Assembly (NCBI RefSeq): GCF_021173675.1 | Contig: NZ_JAIHON010000006.1 | Span: 558,001-622,000, forward strand | Direction of reading: 5' to 3' | DNA from: Streptomyces lincolnensis | GTDB lineage: Bacteria > Actinomycetota > Actinomycetes > Streptomycetales > Streptomycetaceae | Length of the DNA stretch: 64,000 nucleotides | Part shown: piece after piece, positions 32,923 to 41,801 of the stretch | How the letters are laid out: every line of letters begins with the position of its first letter | How positions within the stretch are numbered: position 1 is the first letter of the stretch | Translations under genes and position numbers: made by a program | Notes under the pieces: generated by a model | What the model saw: only the letters and a program-made list of their open reading frames with translations | What the model was told of the DNA's origin: nothing | Databases searched by the model: none

Positions 32923-34122
32923 TGCCTGCCCCAGATCTTCTTCTTCCTCGGGCTGTTCACCCTGCTCGGGCAGGTGCTCAACGCACGGGGCCGGTTCGGC
33001 GCGATGATGTGGGCGCCGGTCCTCAACAACCTCGTCGTCATCGCCGTCTTCGGCCTGTACCTGGCCCTGGCCATGGGCGGCGGCGACACGCTCACCGCGA
33101 CCGAGACCGCGGTCCTCGGCTGGGGCACCACCGCCGGTATCGCCGCCCAGGCCCTCGCCCTCGTCCCCGCCCTGCGCGCGGCCCGCTTCCGCTGGCGGCC
33201 CCGCTTCGACTGGCGCGGCAGCGGACTGACCCGCCCCCTGCGCGCGGCCGGCTGGCTGGTCCTGCTGGTCCTGGCCAACCAGGCCGCCTACTGGGTCACC
33301 ACCCGGCTGGCCACCGCCGCGGGCCAGGGCGGCGGCCCCGGATTCGGCGCGTACAACAACGCCTACGCCCTGTGGGTCGTCCCGCACGGCATCATCACGG
33401 TCTCCGTGGTGACCGCCTTGATGCCCCGGATGAGCGCGGCCGCCGCCGACGGGGACACCGCCGCCGTACGCCGCGATGTCTCCCACGCCCTGCGCGTCTG
33501 CGCCTCGGCCGTCGTACCCGCCGCCTGCGCGCTGTTCGCGCTCGCCCCGCCGGTGATGGCCCTCGTCTTCGGCCACGGCCGGACCAGCGCCGCCGACACG
33601 GCCGCCATGGCCGGGATCCTGATGGCCTTCGCGCCGGGACTGATCGCCCTGTCGGGCCAGTACGTCCTGTCCCGCGCCTTCTACGCCCTCTCCGACACCC
33701 GTACGCCCTTCCTGCTCAACCTCGTGATCGTCGCCCTGAACGCGGGACTGCCCCTGGCCGCCGCCCACCTGCTGCCGGCCCGCTGGGCCGTGACGGGCAT
33801 GGCCGCGGGGTACTCCCTGGCGCTGTGCGTCGGCTGGGCGGTGACCGGCCTGGTGCTGAGCCGCCGGCTCGGCGTCGCCCGCCCCCTGCGCTCGACCGCC
33901 GCGGGCGCCCACGCGCGGCTGCTGCTCGCCGCCGTGCCCGCCACCGCGCTGGGCCACCTCGCGGCCACGGGCGCGCTGCGGGCCGGGGCCCTGGTCGCCG
34001 CAACCGCCGGTACGGCCGTCGTCGTCCTCGCCTTCGCCCTGCTCGCGCGTCCGCTGCGGCTCACCGAGCTCCAGGCGCTGCTCTCCGGCGTGCGCCGGAG
34101 ACTGACCCGCACCCGCACCTGA
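32923..34122 (+). pseudogene. murJ: murJ (lipid II flippase) lacking its N-terminal part
   Basis: The murJ frame is open from the first base after the IS right end, with LPQIFFFLGLFTLLGQVLNARGRFGAMMWAPVLNN, a conserved MurJ/MviN segment normally ~120-160 residues into the protein, and continues for ~398 codons to the stop. The first ATG inside the fragment is at 32974. Missing are roughly the first four TM helices, which include essential cavity residues, so flippase activity is not expected. Full-length MurJ is ~550 residues. A working copy must exist elsewhere in the genome. Confidence 0.88.
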
Positions 34123-34171
34123 CCGTCACCTCCGACCGTCACCTCCGACCATCACCGAGGGAGAACCGCCG

Positions 34172-34855
34172 ATGCCCCGCGTGCTCCTCATCGAGGACGA
34201 CCCCGCCGTACGCGAAGGGGTCGAGCTCGGTCTGCGCCGCCGCGGCCACGAGGTACGGGCGGCCGCGACCGGCGAGGCCGGCCTCGCGGCGATGGCCGGG
34301 TTCCGCCCCGACCTGCTCCTGCTGGACCTGATGCTGCCCGGCATGAACGGCGTCCAGGTCTGCCGCCAGGTCCGCGAGCACAGCCAGCTGCCGATCATCA
34401 TGCTCACCGCGCGCGGCGACGACTTCGACGTGGTCATCGGTCTGGAGGCCGGCGCCGACGACTACATCGTCAAGCCCGCCCGCCCCGAGGTGATCGAGGC
34501 CCGCATCCGTGCCGTACTGCGCCGCCTGGACGACAGCGGCCCGGGCCGCCCGGCCATCGAGGTCTACGGCGACCTCACCGTCGACCGGGTCGGACTGACC
34601 GTCACCAAGGCCGGCCGGCCGCTCGCGCTGGCGCCCTCGGAGCTCAAGCTCCTGCTGCACCTGTGCGCCGCCCCCGAGCAGGTGTTCAGCAGGCAGCAGC
34701 TGCTGGAGCACGTCTGGGAGCACAGCTACCACGCCGACGCCCGACTGGTCGACGCGTGTGTCGCCCGGCTGCGCGGCAAGATCGAGGACGAGGCCGGCAC
34801 GCCCCGCTACGTCCAGACGCTGCGGGGCTTCGGCTACCGTTTCGGTCCGCTGTGA
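34172..34855 (+). CDS. OmpR-family response regulator
   Basis: A 227-residue regulator with a receiver domain (EDDPAVREGVELGL acidic pocket; phospho-acceptor Asp in LLLLDLMLPGMNG; switch Thr in MLTARGDD; Lys in IVKPARP) and a C-terminal winged HTH (LAPSELKLLLHLCAAPEQVFSRQQLLEHVW). It resembles CseB, the regulator of the cell-envelope stress sigma factor system of Streptomyces. It precedes its cognate kinase with a GTGA overlap. It follows the broken murJ by 49 bp and may share its promoter or be read from the remnant region. Confidence 0.94.
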   Translation: MPRVLLIEDDPAVREGVELGLRRRGHEVRAAATGEAGLAAMAGFRPDLLLLDLMLPGMNGVQVCRQVREHSQLPIIMLTARGDDFDVVIGLEAGADDYIVKPARPEVIEARIRAVLRRLDDSGPGRPAIEVYGDLTVDRVGLTVTKAGRPLALAPSELKLLLHLCAAPEQVFSRQQLLEHVWEHSYHADARLVDACVARLRGKIEDEAGTPRYVQTLRGFGYRFGPL

Positions 34856-36333
34856 CCACCGGCCGTGGGCCCGGCCGCTCACGGGTCAGGGTGTTCGGAC
34901 TGCGCACCCGGCTGCTGCTCGCCTTCCTGCTGGTCGCCGCCGTCAGCGCCGGCACCACGGCCGCGCTGACCTACCGCGAGGCCCGCAACGCGGTCCTGCA
35001 GACCGCCCAGGACACGGCGGTCACCTCCTTCCGCGACCATGTGCAGCAGACGGCCTTCGCCCTGCCCGTGCAGGGGGGAGAGGACCTGGAGGCGGTCCTG
35101 CGGGACATCGCCCGCAAGGGCAAGCCGCACCCCTGGGTGGTGTTCGCCGAGTACGGTTCGGTCCGCGCCTCCTCGGGCCAGAACCCCGTCTCCACCGTCA
35201 TCACCCCCGAACTGCGGCGCGCCGCGCGGGCCAACCCCCACGGCGGCTTCGAGCGGGTCGTCAAGGACGGCGTCCCCTACCTGACCATCGCCATGCCCAC
35301 CGTCTTCAAGACCGGCCCGGACAGCCTGCTGCCCAGCGGACTCGTCCTCTACGCCGTCATGCGGATGACCGACGAACAGGTCAACGTCGACGCCCTCCTC
35401 GTGGCCGCCCGGGACGGCGCCCTGCCCGGCCTCGCCGTCGCGCTGATCCCCGGCCTGCTCGCCGCGGGCAGCGTGCTGCGCCCGGTGCGGAAGCTGAGCC
35501 AGGCCGCCCACAACATGGGCAGCGGCCGGCTCGACACCCGGATCCCGGTGCGCGGCCGCGACGAACTGGCGGACCTGGCCCGCACCTTCAACGAGTCAGC
35601 GGGCGAACTGGAGCGATCCGTACGGGAGTTGCGCGAGGCCGAGGAACGCGCCCGCCGTTTCGCCTCCGACGTCTCGCACGAACTGCGCACCCCCCTGGCC
35701 GGCATGCTCGCCGTCACCGAGGTCCTCGACGAGGACGCCGACCACCTGGACCCCGACATCGCCCGGGCGGTCCGGCTGGTCAGCGCCGAGACCGGAAAGC
35801 TCGCCGTGCTCGTCGAGGACCTGATGGAGATCTCCCGCTTCGACGCCCGCGCGGCCGAGCTGAACGCCGACGAGGTCGACGTCGCCGAGGCCATCCGCAA
35901 GACCCTCCACAACCGGCACTGGACCGACGGCCGGGTCCGCACCGACCTCCCCGACGGCATCCGCGCCCGGCTCGACCCGCGCCGCTTCGACATCGTCGTC
36001 GCCAACCTCGTGGGCAACGCCCTGCGGCACGGCAGCGCGCCCGTCATGGTCCGCCTGCGCACGGGGACCCGCCCCGACGGCCCGCCCGTGCTGATCACCG
36101 AGGTCACGGACAGCGGTCCCGGCATCCGCCCGGAGTCCCTCCCGCACATCTTCGACCGCTTCTACAAGGCCGACGCGGCCCGCACCCGCTCGACCGGCAG
36201 CGGCCTCGGACTGGCGATCACCCGGGAGAACGTGAAGCTGCACGGCGGCACGATCCGCGCGGGGAACCCGCCCGAGGGCGGTGCCGTCTTCACCGTCGAG
36301 ATACCGCTCCACGCGGAGGAGGCCGGGGGATGA
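34852..36333 (+). CDS. HAMP-domain sensor histidine kinase (CseC-like)
   Basis: A 493-residue membrane kinase. TM1 is at residues ~19-40 (LLLAFLLVAAVSAGTTAAL), followed by an extracytoplasmic sensor region, TM2 at ~187-205, HAMP (PVRKLSQAAHNMGSGRLDTRIPV), HisKA with the phosphorylated His in FASDVSHELRTPLAGM, N-box VVANLVGNALRHG and G-boxes VTDSGPGIRPESLP and GSGLGLAITRENVKLHGG. The GTG start lies within the regulator stop (GTGA). With the adjacent lipoprotein the order recalls the Cse cell-envelope stress system, though here the lipoprotein follows rather than precedes. Confidence 0.94.
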   Translation: MTTGRGPGRSRVRVFGLRTRLLLAFLLVAAVSAGTTAALTYREARNAVLQTAQDTAVTSFRDHVQQTAFALPVQGGEDLEAVLRDIARKGKPHPWVVFAEYGSVRASSGQNPVSTVITPELRRAARANPHGGFERVVKDGVPYLTIAMPTVFKTGPDSLLPSGLVLYAVMRMTDEQVNVDALLVAARDGALPGLAVALIPGLLAAGSVLRPVRKLSQAAHNMGSGRLDTRIPVRGRDELADLARTFNESAGELERSVRELREAEERARRFASDVSHELRTPLAGMLAVTEVLDEDADHLDPDIARAVRLVSAETGKLAVLVEDLMEISRFDARAAELNADEVDVAEAIRKTLHNRHWTDGRVRTDLPDGIRARLDPRRFDIVVANLVGNALRHGSAPVMVRLRTGTRPDGPPVLITEVTDSGPGIRPESLPHIFDRFYKADAARTRSTGSGLGLAITRENVKLHGGTIRAGNPPEGGAVFTVEIPLHAEEAGG

Positions 36334-36977
36334 GGCGTGCGCGGACGCGCCGGCGTGCGGCGGCGCTCGCCGTCGCCGTGGTGGCGGCCGTACCGCTGCT
36401 GGGCGGCTGCGGCATCCAGGAGACCGACGTCATCGAGGCGGGCGGCCCCGCCTCCTTCCAGGCGTTCTTCAACCGCGACTCCGACATGCTGCTCTTCTTC
36501 CGGGCGCCCGACGGAGGGCTGAGCCCCGTGATCCGGACGACCGAGCCCTCGTTCGGGTTCGGCGCGGGATCCGAGGAGTCGGGCTCCGCGGGCCAGAACA
36601 CGGGCGACCAGAACACCGGCGACCAGAACACCGGCGGCCAGAACACCGGTGACACGGCCGGCCCGATACCGACCGAGAAGGTCGTCGCGGCGCTGCTCAA
36701 CGGCCCGAGCGACGCGGACCGGACCGCCGGCCTGAGCACCGCCCTCCCCGTCACCCGCCCCGGCCGCGCCGTCGAGATCGAGTCCGCCTCGGCAGACCGC
36801 ATCACCACCCGCCTGCCCCTCGCCCTGGACGGCCTGGACAGCACCGCCCTGCGCCAGCTCACCTGCACGATCGCCTACAGCCATGCCGCCGACGGCCAGG
36901 TCGTCGTACGGCTGACGGGACAGGACGGGGCGTCGCGGTCCGGCACCTGCGGGCTCGCCCCCGGCGGGCTCGGATGA
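36330..36977 (+). CDS. Small lipoprotein with QNTGD repeats, coupled to the histidine kinase
   Basis: A 215-residue protein whose start overlaps the kinase stop (ATGA). It has a lipoprotein signal (VAAVPLLGGCGIQ, lipobox Cys ~28). Four tandem 5-residue repeats (QNTGD-QNTGD-QNTGG-QNTGD) divide a short N-terminal part from a C-terminal domain containing VVAALLNGPSDADRTAGLSTALP, a pattern found in GerM-like sporulation/germination lipoproteins. A role as extracellular sensor or modulator of the kinase is inferred from coupling only. Confidence 0.85.
   Translation: MRRARTRRRAAALAVAVVAAVPLLGGCGIQETDVIEAGGPASFQAFFNRDSDMLLFFRAPDGGLSPVIRTTEPSFGFGAGSEESGSAGQNTGDQNTGDQNTGGQNTGDTAGPIPTEKVVAALLNGPSDADRTAGLSTALPVTRPGRAVEIESASADRITTRLPLALDGLDSTALRQLTCTIAYSHAADGQVVVRLTGQDGASRSGTCGLAPGGLG
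36594..36653 (+). repeat. Four 15-bp tandem repeats in the lipoprotein gene
   Basis: Four units of CAGAACACCGGCGAC (with single-base changes in the first, third and fourth copies) run from 36594 to 36653 and encode the QNTGD repeat. Copy number may differ between strains. Confidence 0.95.
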
Positions 36978-37089
36978 CCGGGCCCCCGCCCCCACGACCC
37001 CGACCGCGACCTTGGCCCCGACCGCGCACGCGGGTCGCGTCGCGGAGGAATGCGTGCTGTGCTGGAAGCAGCCGCAGGAGTGCATGCCG

Positions 37090-37944
37090 ATGCGTCACAG
37101 CCGGACATCCGCCTTCGCCTCCGCCCGGTCGCCCGCGCCGACCGGAGCGGGCGGCGGCCTGCTGCCGGCCCGGGATCTCGCGGCCGCCTGGATCCTCGTC
37201 GTACTGATCGCGGTGCCCGCCTGGGTGCTGACGATCGGGCAGGCCCGGGACATGGGGGTCGAGCCGGGCACGATGGGGATGGCGCTGCCGCTGTTCCTGC
37301 TGCTGTGGGTGACGATGACGGCCGCCATGATGCTGCCGTCCATGGCGCCGGTGGCGATCACCTGGGCGCGCGGGATCGGCCGGCGGTCCTCCGGCTGGAC
37401 GCGGACCGTGCGGACCGTGGAGTTCGTGGGCGGCTATCTGCTGGTGTGGACCGCCTTCGGACTGCTCGCCTACGCGGCGCTGGCCCTCACCGGCGGCCTG
37501 GTGGACGACCGTCCGGCCGCCGCACGCTGGATCGGCGCGGCGTCCTTCCTGCTCGCCGGCCTGTATCAGCTCGGCCCGCTCAAGTACGTCTGTCTGCGGC
37601 ACTGCCGCGACCCCATGAGCCACCTGGTGCGCTACGCCGGGTTCCGGCCCCCGGCCCGCGACCTGCGGGTGGGCGTCCACCACGGCGCCTACTGCGTCGG
37701 CTGCTGCGCGGGACTGATGGTCGTCCTCCTGCCGCTCGGCGTGATGAACCTGGCGGCGATGGCCGGACTGGCCGTGGTGATCTTCGTGGAGAAGCTGTGG
37801 TCCCGCGGCCCGCTGCTCGGCCGGGTCGTGGGCATCGTCTTCCTCGTCCTGGCCGTGCTCGCGCCGTTCCAGGACTGGCTGCTGCCGGGGCTGGAGGGCG
37901 CGATGCCGTCGATGGACGACATGGATGACATGGGCGACATGTGA
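37090..37944 (+). CDS. DUF2182 integral membrane protein (predicted metal-binding)
   Basis: A ~284-residue membrane protein with about six or seven helices and DUF2182 features: GTMGMALPLFLLLWVTMTAAMMLPSM with a Met-rich second helix, LGPLKYVCLRHCRDPMSHLV with two Cys, and HHGAYCVGCCAGLMVV. The C terminus is an acidic Met tail (MDDMDDMGDM), a likely metal ligand. I prefer the ATG at 37090 (GCAGGAG nine bases upstream); 37084 and a GTG at 37054 are alternatives. DUF2182 genes are usually paired with DUF1326, as here, although convergently. Confidence 0.87.
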   Translation: MRHSRTSAFASARSPAPTGAGGGLLPARDLAAAWILVVLIAVPAWVLTIGQARDMGVEPGTMGMALPLFLLLWVTMTAAMMLPSMAPVAITWARGIGRRSSGWTRTVRTVEFVGGYLLVWTAFGLLAYAALALTGGLVDDRPAAARWIGAASFLLAGLYQLGPLKYVCLRHCRDPMSHLVRYAGFRPPARDLRVGVHHGAYCVGCCAGLMVVLLPLGVMNLAAMAGLAVVIFVEKLWSRGPLLGRVVGIVFLVLAVLAPFQDWLLPGLEGAMPSMDDMDDMGDM

Positions 37945-37977
37945 CGGGCCCCGGCGCGCCCCTCTCTCCGGCCCGCT

Positions 37978-38634
37978 CTACTCCGGACCGCTCCAGTCGA
38001 ACGGGAAGTGCTTGCTCGACTTCCCCGAGCGTTCCCAGGAGAAGCCGAACGCCTCGGCGCGGTCGGTGGTGGCCCGCCCCCAGGTGGCGACCTGGCCGGG
38101 TCCGACCTCGGCGCCCGGGGCGTTGTGGACCTGGACGCGCGCGCCGTCCGCGGTCGTCGGGCCGGTGAGTGCCTCGGCGACGGCCGTGACCCTGCCGGGA
38201 ATCTCGGCCCGCCAGGTGCCGAGATCCTCGTCGACCTCCACATGGATGGGCGCGAAGTCCATGCCCCGCATCTCGGGGTGGAACATCTCCCCGAACCGCG
38301 CCGGCCAGCCGCCCGCCTCACCGCCGAAGATGGCGCCGAGAGCGCCTCGCTGCCGCTCGTCGGCACGCTCGTCGAGGAAGACCGCGGCGTAGGCGTCGCT
38401 GTGCTCGCCGGCCCAGACGTTGCCGACGAAGGAGCCGAGCATCAGGACGTTGAGACCGTCGAGCCGCACGTCGCCGAAGCCGCCCTCCCGGATGTGCCAG
38501 ACCAGCACGCCCTCGCAGTCGCCGTAGGTCGGGGGCTGCGCGAACGTGCAGGGGCACGGAATGGCGCACTTGCACACGTCGAACCAATCACCGGTCAGGT
38601 GCCAGCGCGTACCGGTGGTGACCTGTTCCGTCAT
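37978..38634 (-). CDS. DUF1326 domain-containing protein
   Basis: A 218-residue soluble protein. The N-terminal Cys-rich segment FDVCKCAIPCPCTFAQPPTYGDCEG (five Cys) is the hallmark of DUF1326 and suggests metal binding. The rest is a beta-rich domain with several Asp and His (GDVRLDGLNVLML, PEMRGMDFAPIHVEVDEDLG). No enzymatic activity is established for the family. It is convergent with the DUF2182 gene, its usual partner. The ATG at 38634 has a clear AGGAGG. Confidence 0.88.
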   Translation of the reverse strand: MTEQVTTGTRWHLTGDWFDVCKCAIPCPCTFAQPPTYGDCEGVLVWHIREGGFGDVRLDGLNVLMLGSFVGNVWAGEHSDAYAAVFLDERADERQRGALGAIFGGEAGGWPARFGEMFHPEMRGMDFAPIHVEVDEDLGTWRAEIPGRVTAVAEALTGPTTADGARVQVHNAPGAEVGPGQVATWGRATTDRAEAFGFSWERSGKSSKHFPFDWSGPE

Positions 38635-39217
38635 CTCGCTTCCCTCCTGCCGGGCCCGGAAGGGCCACTCGGAGTGGCGAGACCGCGTGTCCCGAGTCCG
38701 CGCCCGGGATGACGAGGCGGCCTCCCCTCCAGCTTGCACCCCACGTCCCGCCAGCGGAACCCCGTCCGTCGCGGCACATGGCCGTCGGCGCCGAGCGGGC
38801 TGTTCCAGGGGTTCTCACCCGGGGTGGGCGCACGTAGGCTTGCGGGCGTTCGGCCTCCCGCGGACCGTCGCGGGAACGCACACCGTTCGGCAGCGCTCGA
38901 CCCTCGGTCCTCAGCGCCGCTCGTGCCCCGTGACCCCGGGCAAGGACCGATGCGCGGCCCTCCGCGGAGCGGCCCCTCCTCGTGGCCCACGTCCGCCGAC
39001 CTCTGTGTCCACCTCGTCCTGCTTCCCCTTGTCGTGAGACCGGTGCGGTGGCCTCCCGCACACCGTCACACGGTCCGATGCGGGGCACCCGGCTCCCGTA
39101 TCGCGCGCCCGAGAAGGGGGAAGCGGCCGCGCGGGGAGCCCCGACGGCCGCCGTCCGGCTCGGACGGCGGCCGTCCGCGGCCCGCGCCCGGTTATGTGCG
39201 CAGCAGGCGCTGCCCGG
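38635..39217. other. Gap without a convincing gene
   Basis: About 580 bp between two leftward genes. Open frames exist on both strands, but they have irregular third-position composition and no recognisable protein sequence. It presumably holds the promoter of the DUF1326 gene. Near its left end there is a tandem duplication at 39187-39238, listed separately. Confidence 0.55.
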
Positions 39218-39238
39218 CTATGTGCGCAGCAGCCGCTG
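39187..39238. repeat. 26-bp tandem duplication at the 3' end of a small gene
   Basis: Two copies of CCCGGTTATGTGCGCAGCAG-GCGCTG (39187-39212 and 39213-39238) differ at only two bases. The right copy holds the last codons and stop of the coiled-coil gene; the left copy repeats them beyond the stop. Confidence 0.85.
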
Positions 39239-39559
39239 GGTGATCTCCCGGTACTGCCGCAGCGCGAGCCGGAGTTCGGTGGAGTCCGTCTCGGGGTCCC
39301 GGTCCTGCCAGCCCTCGCGGAGGGCCCGTCGCTGTTCCGCGAGGGCCTCCATGAGCTGGGCGGCGGCGTCCTCCAAGGCGCTCTCCGCCTCCTCCAAGGC
39401 CTCGCGCGGAGTGGCCGCGAAGGTGTTGACGGCGTGTCCGAGACGCCGGACGATCTCGTCCCGCTCCTGCGCGGGGAGCAGCGGCTCGGGGCCCGAGATA
39501 CGGCCGGCCCGGCCCGAGGGCTGGTCCGCGGGCTGTTGGGCGCGTGTCTGGTCGTACAT
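39218..39559 (-). CDS. Small predicted coiled-coil protein, unknown function
   Basis: A 113-residue protein. A Pro/Gln-rich N terminus of ~30 residues is followed by a long amphipathic alpha-helical region (EIVRRLGHAVNTFAATPREALEEAESALEDAAAQLMEALAEQRRALREGWQ) and a C-terminal segment STELRLALRQYREITQRLLRT. There is no signal peptide or membrane helix. I do not recognise the family. Composition and third-position G+C fit a real gene. Confidence 0.65.
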   Translation of the reverse strand: MYDQTRAQQPADQPSGRAGRISGPEPLLPAQERDEIVRRLGHAVNTFAATPREALEEAESALEDAAAQLMEALAEQRRALREGWQDRDPETDSTELRLALRQYREITQRLLRT

Positions 39560-39853
39560 CGTCGTGTGTACCGCTTCCGTCGGGTCGGTGCACCGCCTGC
39601 GCCGTGCTGCCAGTCAACGTCCGGCGACGGTCGGTGTCAACGCGGGGCCGGTGGGGACGCACGCCGCCGGACGGCACCGATCGGCCGGATCCGGGCGTTT
39701 GGGTGCACAAGGGGAGTACCGTGGGAGACGAGGGTGGTCTCGTGCCCGGCCGACATCTCGCCCCCGGCCCGCCTCCACCCCCTTAGGGCAGCCCGTGACC
39801 CCGGCCGCACCCCCCGTCCCAGCGGCCGTCGCCGAGGTCAAGGAGCCCCCTCC

Positions 39854-40840
39854 ATGTCACCCGACTCCACCCTGTCCACCGCAACCGCCGCCCCTCCCCA
39901 GGGGTACGACGGCACGTCCCCCTTCCCGGCGGACGGCCCGGCACCCCCGCGCGACGGCGGGGAGCGCCTGTACGTGGCCGTGACGGCGGCGATCGTCGTC
40001 CTGCCGTTCGTGGCCCTCGGTCTGCTGGGGTGGCTGCTGTGGGGGAGGCTCATCCATCCCGCCGACATCGTGCTGGCCCTCGTCCTCTACACGGTCACCG
40101 GTCTCGGTGTCACGGTCGGCTTCCACCGCGGCCTCACGCACGGCGGTTACCGTGCGGTCCGTCCCGTGCGGATCGCGCTCGCGGTGGCGGGTTCGATGAG
40201 TTTCCAGGGCGATGTCATCGGCTGGGTCGCCACCCACCGCCGCCACCACGCCTTCACCGACCGGCCGGGCGATCCGCACTCCCCGTACCGCTACGGCACG
40301 CATCTGCGCGGCCAGTTGCGCGGTCTGCTGCACGCGCACGTCGGCTGGCTGTTCCGCAACGACCGTACGCCCGCCGAGCGTTACGCCCCCGACCTGCTCG
40401 CGGACCGCGACATCCGCGCCGTGTCCCGTGCCTTCCCGCTGCTGTGTCTCGTGACCCTCGCCCTGCCGTTCGGGGCGGGCTGGGCCATCGGCGGCAGCTG
40501 GGTGTACGGCCTGACCGCCCTGCTGTGGGCGGGACTCGTCCGCATTGCGCTGCTCCATCACGTCACCTGGAGCGTCAACTCCCTGTGCCATCTGATCGGT
40601 GAGCGCCCCTTCCGCACCCGGCGTCACGACCGGGCCACCAACCTGTGGCCGCTGGCCCTGCTCTCCTTCGGCGAGAGCTGGCACAACCTGCACCACGCCG
40701 ATCCCACCAGTGCCCGGCACGGTGTCGACCGCGGCCAGATCGACCCGTCGGCCGCCGTCATCCGTCTCCTCGAACGCCTCGGCTGGGTGCACGACGTGCG
40801 CTGGCCGACGGCGGAACGGGTCGCGTCCCGGCGCGCCTGA
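39854..40840 (+). CDS. Membrane fatty-acid (acyl-CoA) desaturase
   Basis: A 328-residue di-iron desaturase with all three His boxes: HRGLTH (residues ~98-103), HRRHH (~135-139) and HNLHH (~287-291). About four TM helices are visible (VAVTAAIVVLPFVALGLLGWLLWG; IVLALVLYTVTGLGVTVG; others mid-protein). Enzymes of this type introduce a delta-9 double bond to adjust membrane fluidity. The ATG at 39854 has AAGGAG eight bases upstream. The DUF5994 genes follow 42 bp later. Confidence 0.95.
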   Translation: MSPDSTLSTATAAPPQGYDGTSPFPADGPAPPRDGGERLYVAVTAAIVVLPFVALGLLGWLLWGRLIHPADIVLALVLYTVTGLGVTVGFHRGLTHGGYRAVRPVRIALAVAGSMSFQGDVIGWVATHRRHHAFTDRPGDPHSPYRYGTHLRGQLRGLLHAHVGWLFRNDRTPAERYAPDLLADRDIRAVSRAFPLLCLVTLALPFGAGWAIGGSWVYGLTALLWAGLVRIALLHHVTWSVNSLCHLIGERPFRTRRHDRATNLWPLALLSFGESWHNLHHADPTSARHGVDRGQIDPSAAVIRLLERLGWVHDVRWPTAERVASRRA

Positions 40841-40882
40841 CGTCAACCACTCACCATCTTCCCGTAGTTGGCAGGAGACCCC

Positions 40883-41323
40883 ATGGCGACCACACTGCGA
40901 CCCCCGCTTCCCTCCCACCCCGTCCTGCGCCTGCGTCTGGCGGCCCGCGGCGGTCTGCCCCGGCCGGTCGACGGAGCGTGGTGGCCGCGCTCCTACGACC
41001 TGCTCGTGGAACTGCCCCGGCTGCTCGCCGGGTTGCCGCGCGCCTGGGGTCAGGTCACGAGTGTCACGGTCAACGGGACGGTGTGGTCCGCGGTGCCCGG
41101 CCGGATGCTCGTCTCCAACCAGGTCGTACGGCTGCGCGGGAACCTGGCGGCGTCCGCCGCGCACACCGTTGTCCTGCTGGCGCCCGGCCGGGGGCGCTGG
41201 GACCTGCTGGTGGTGCCTCCGGACACGGCCGAGGAGGCCGCGGAACCGCTCATGGCGGCCGCGGCGGGCGACCTCGGGGGAGGTGAGCGGGCATGGACAC
41301 CGGATCCGGTTCCCCGAGGGTGA
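40883..41323 (+). CDS. DUF5994 family protein (first copy)
   Basis: A 146-residue soluble protein with the DUF5994 signature VDGAWWPRSYDLLVELPRLL, a middle segment VTVNGTVWSAVPGRMLVSNQVVRLRGN, and a WDLLVVPPDTAEEAAEPLMAAA tail. The family is confined to actinobacteria and has no known function; members often lie near GAF-ANTAR and STAS genes, as here. The end overlaps the next DUF5994 gene by 31 bp in another frame. Confidence 0.88.
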   Translation: MATTLRPPLPSHPVLRLRLAARGGLPRPVDGAWWPRSYDLLVELPRLLAGLPRAWGQVTSVTVNGTVWSAVPGRMLVSNQVVRLRGNLAASAAHTVVLLAPGRGRWDLLVVPPDTAEEAAEPLMAAAAGDLGGGERAWTPDPVPRG

Positions 41324-41781
41324 TCCGGCTGCTGCCGGACACCGTCCACCAGGCCCTGAGGCCCGGGACGGCGATCGTACGGCTGGAGACGACCCCCGAC
41401 CGCGGGGGCGTTCTGGACGGGGCGTGGTGGCCGCGCTCCCGCGACATCGCCGCCGAGCTTCCCGTCCTGGTCGCCGCGCTCACCGAGCACCTCGGGCCGA
41501 TCACGCGCGTGGGCCTGGACACCGTCGCCTGGGACGCGCTGCCCACGCGCCTGGTCGTGGACGACCGGGTCGTCCACGTGGACTCCTTCCCGGTCGGCGA
41601 CGACACCGTCCTCGTCACCCGGGGCGAGGCGGACCACTTCTCCCTCCTCGTGATCCCGCCGCACGCGACGCCCGAGGCGGCACACGCCGCGATGGCCGAG
41701 GCCGTCCGCGCAGACAACGTCACCGGGGCCGCGCAGATCCTCATCGAGACCGGCACCGCCCGGGGGGCGCCGGAGACGTGA
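41293..41781 (+). CDS. DUF5994 family protein (second copy)
   Basis: A 162-residue paralogue of the preceding gene: GVLDGAWWPRSRDIAAELPVLV, ITRVGLDTVAWDALPTRLVVDDRVVHVDSF and FSLLVIPPHATPEAAHAAMAEAV. The tandem, overlapping arrangement suggests coexpression and possibly a heterodimer. It is convergent with the first GAF-ANTAR gene. Confidence 0.88.
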   Translation: MDTGSGSPRVIRLLPDTVHQALRPGTAIVRLETTPDRGGVLDGAWWPRSRDIAAELPVLVAALTEHLGPITRVGLDTVAWDALPTRLVVDDRVVHVDSFPVGDDTVLVTRGEADHFSLLVIPPHATPEAAHAAMAEAVRADNVTGAAQILIETGTARGAPET

Positions 41782-41801
41782 CGCCGCAGACGGGACGCCG
41801 G

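Noticed and set aside
38734..39243. Plus-strand open frames in the 38.6-39.2 kb gap
   Set aside because: They have no ribosome site, no recognisable protein, and poor codon pattern.
39690..39720. SigB-like promoter (GTTT then GGGAGTAC) before the desaturase
   Set aside because: The spacing is about 11 bp instead of 14-16, and it lies ~130 bp from the start codon.
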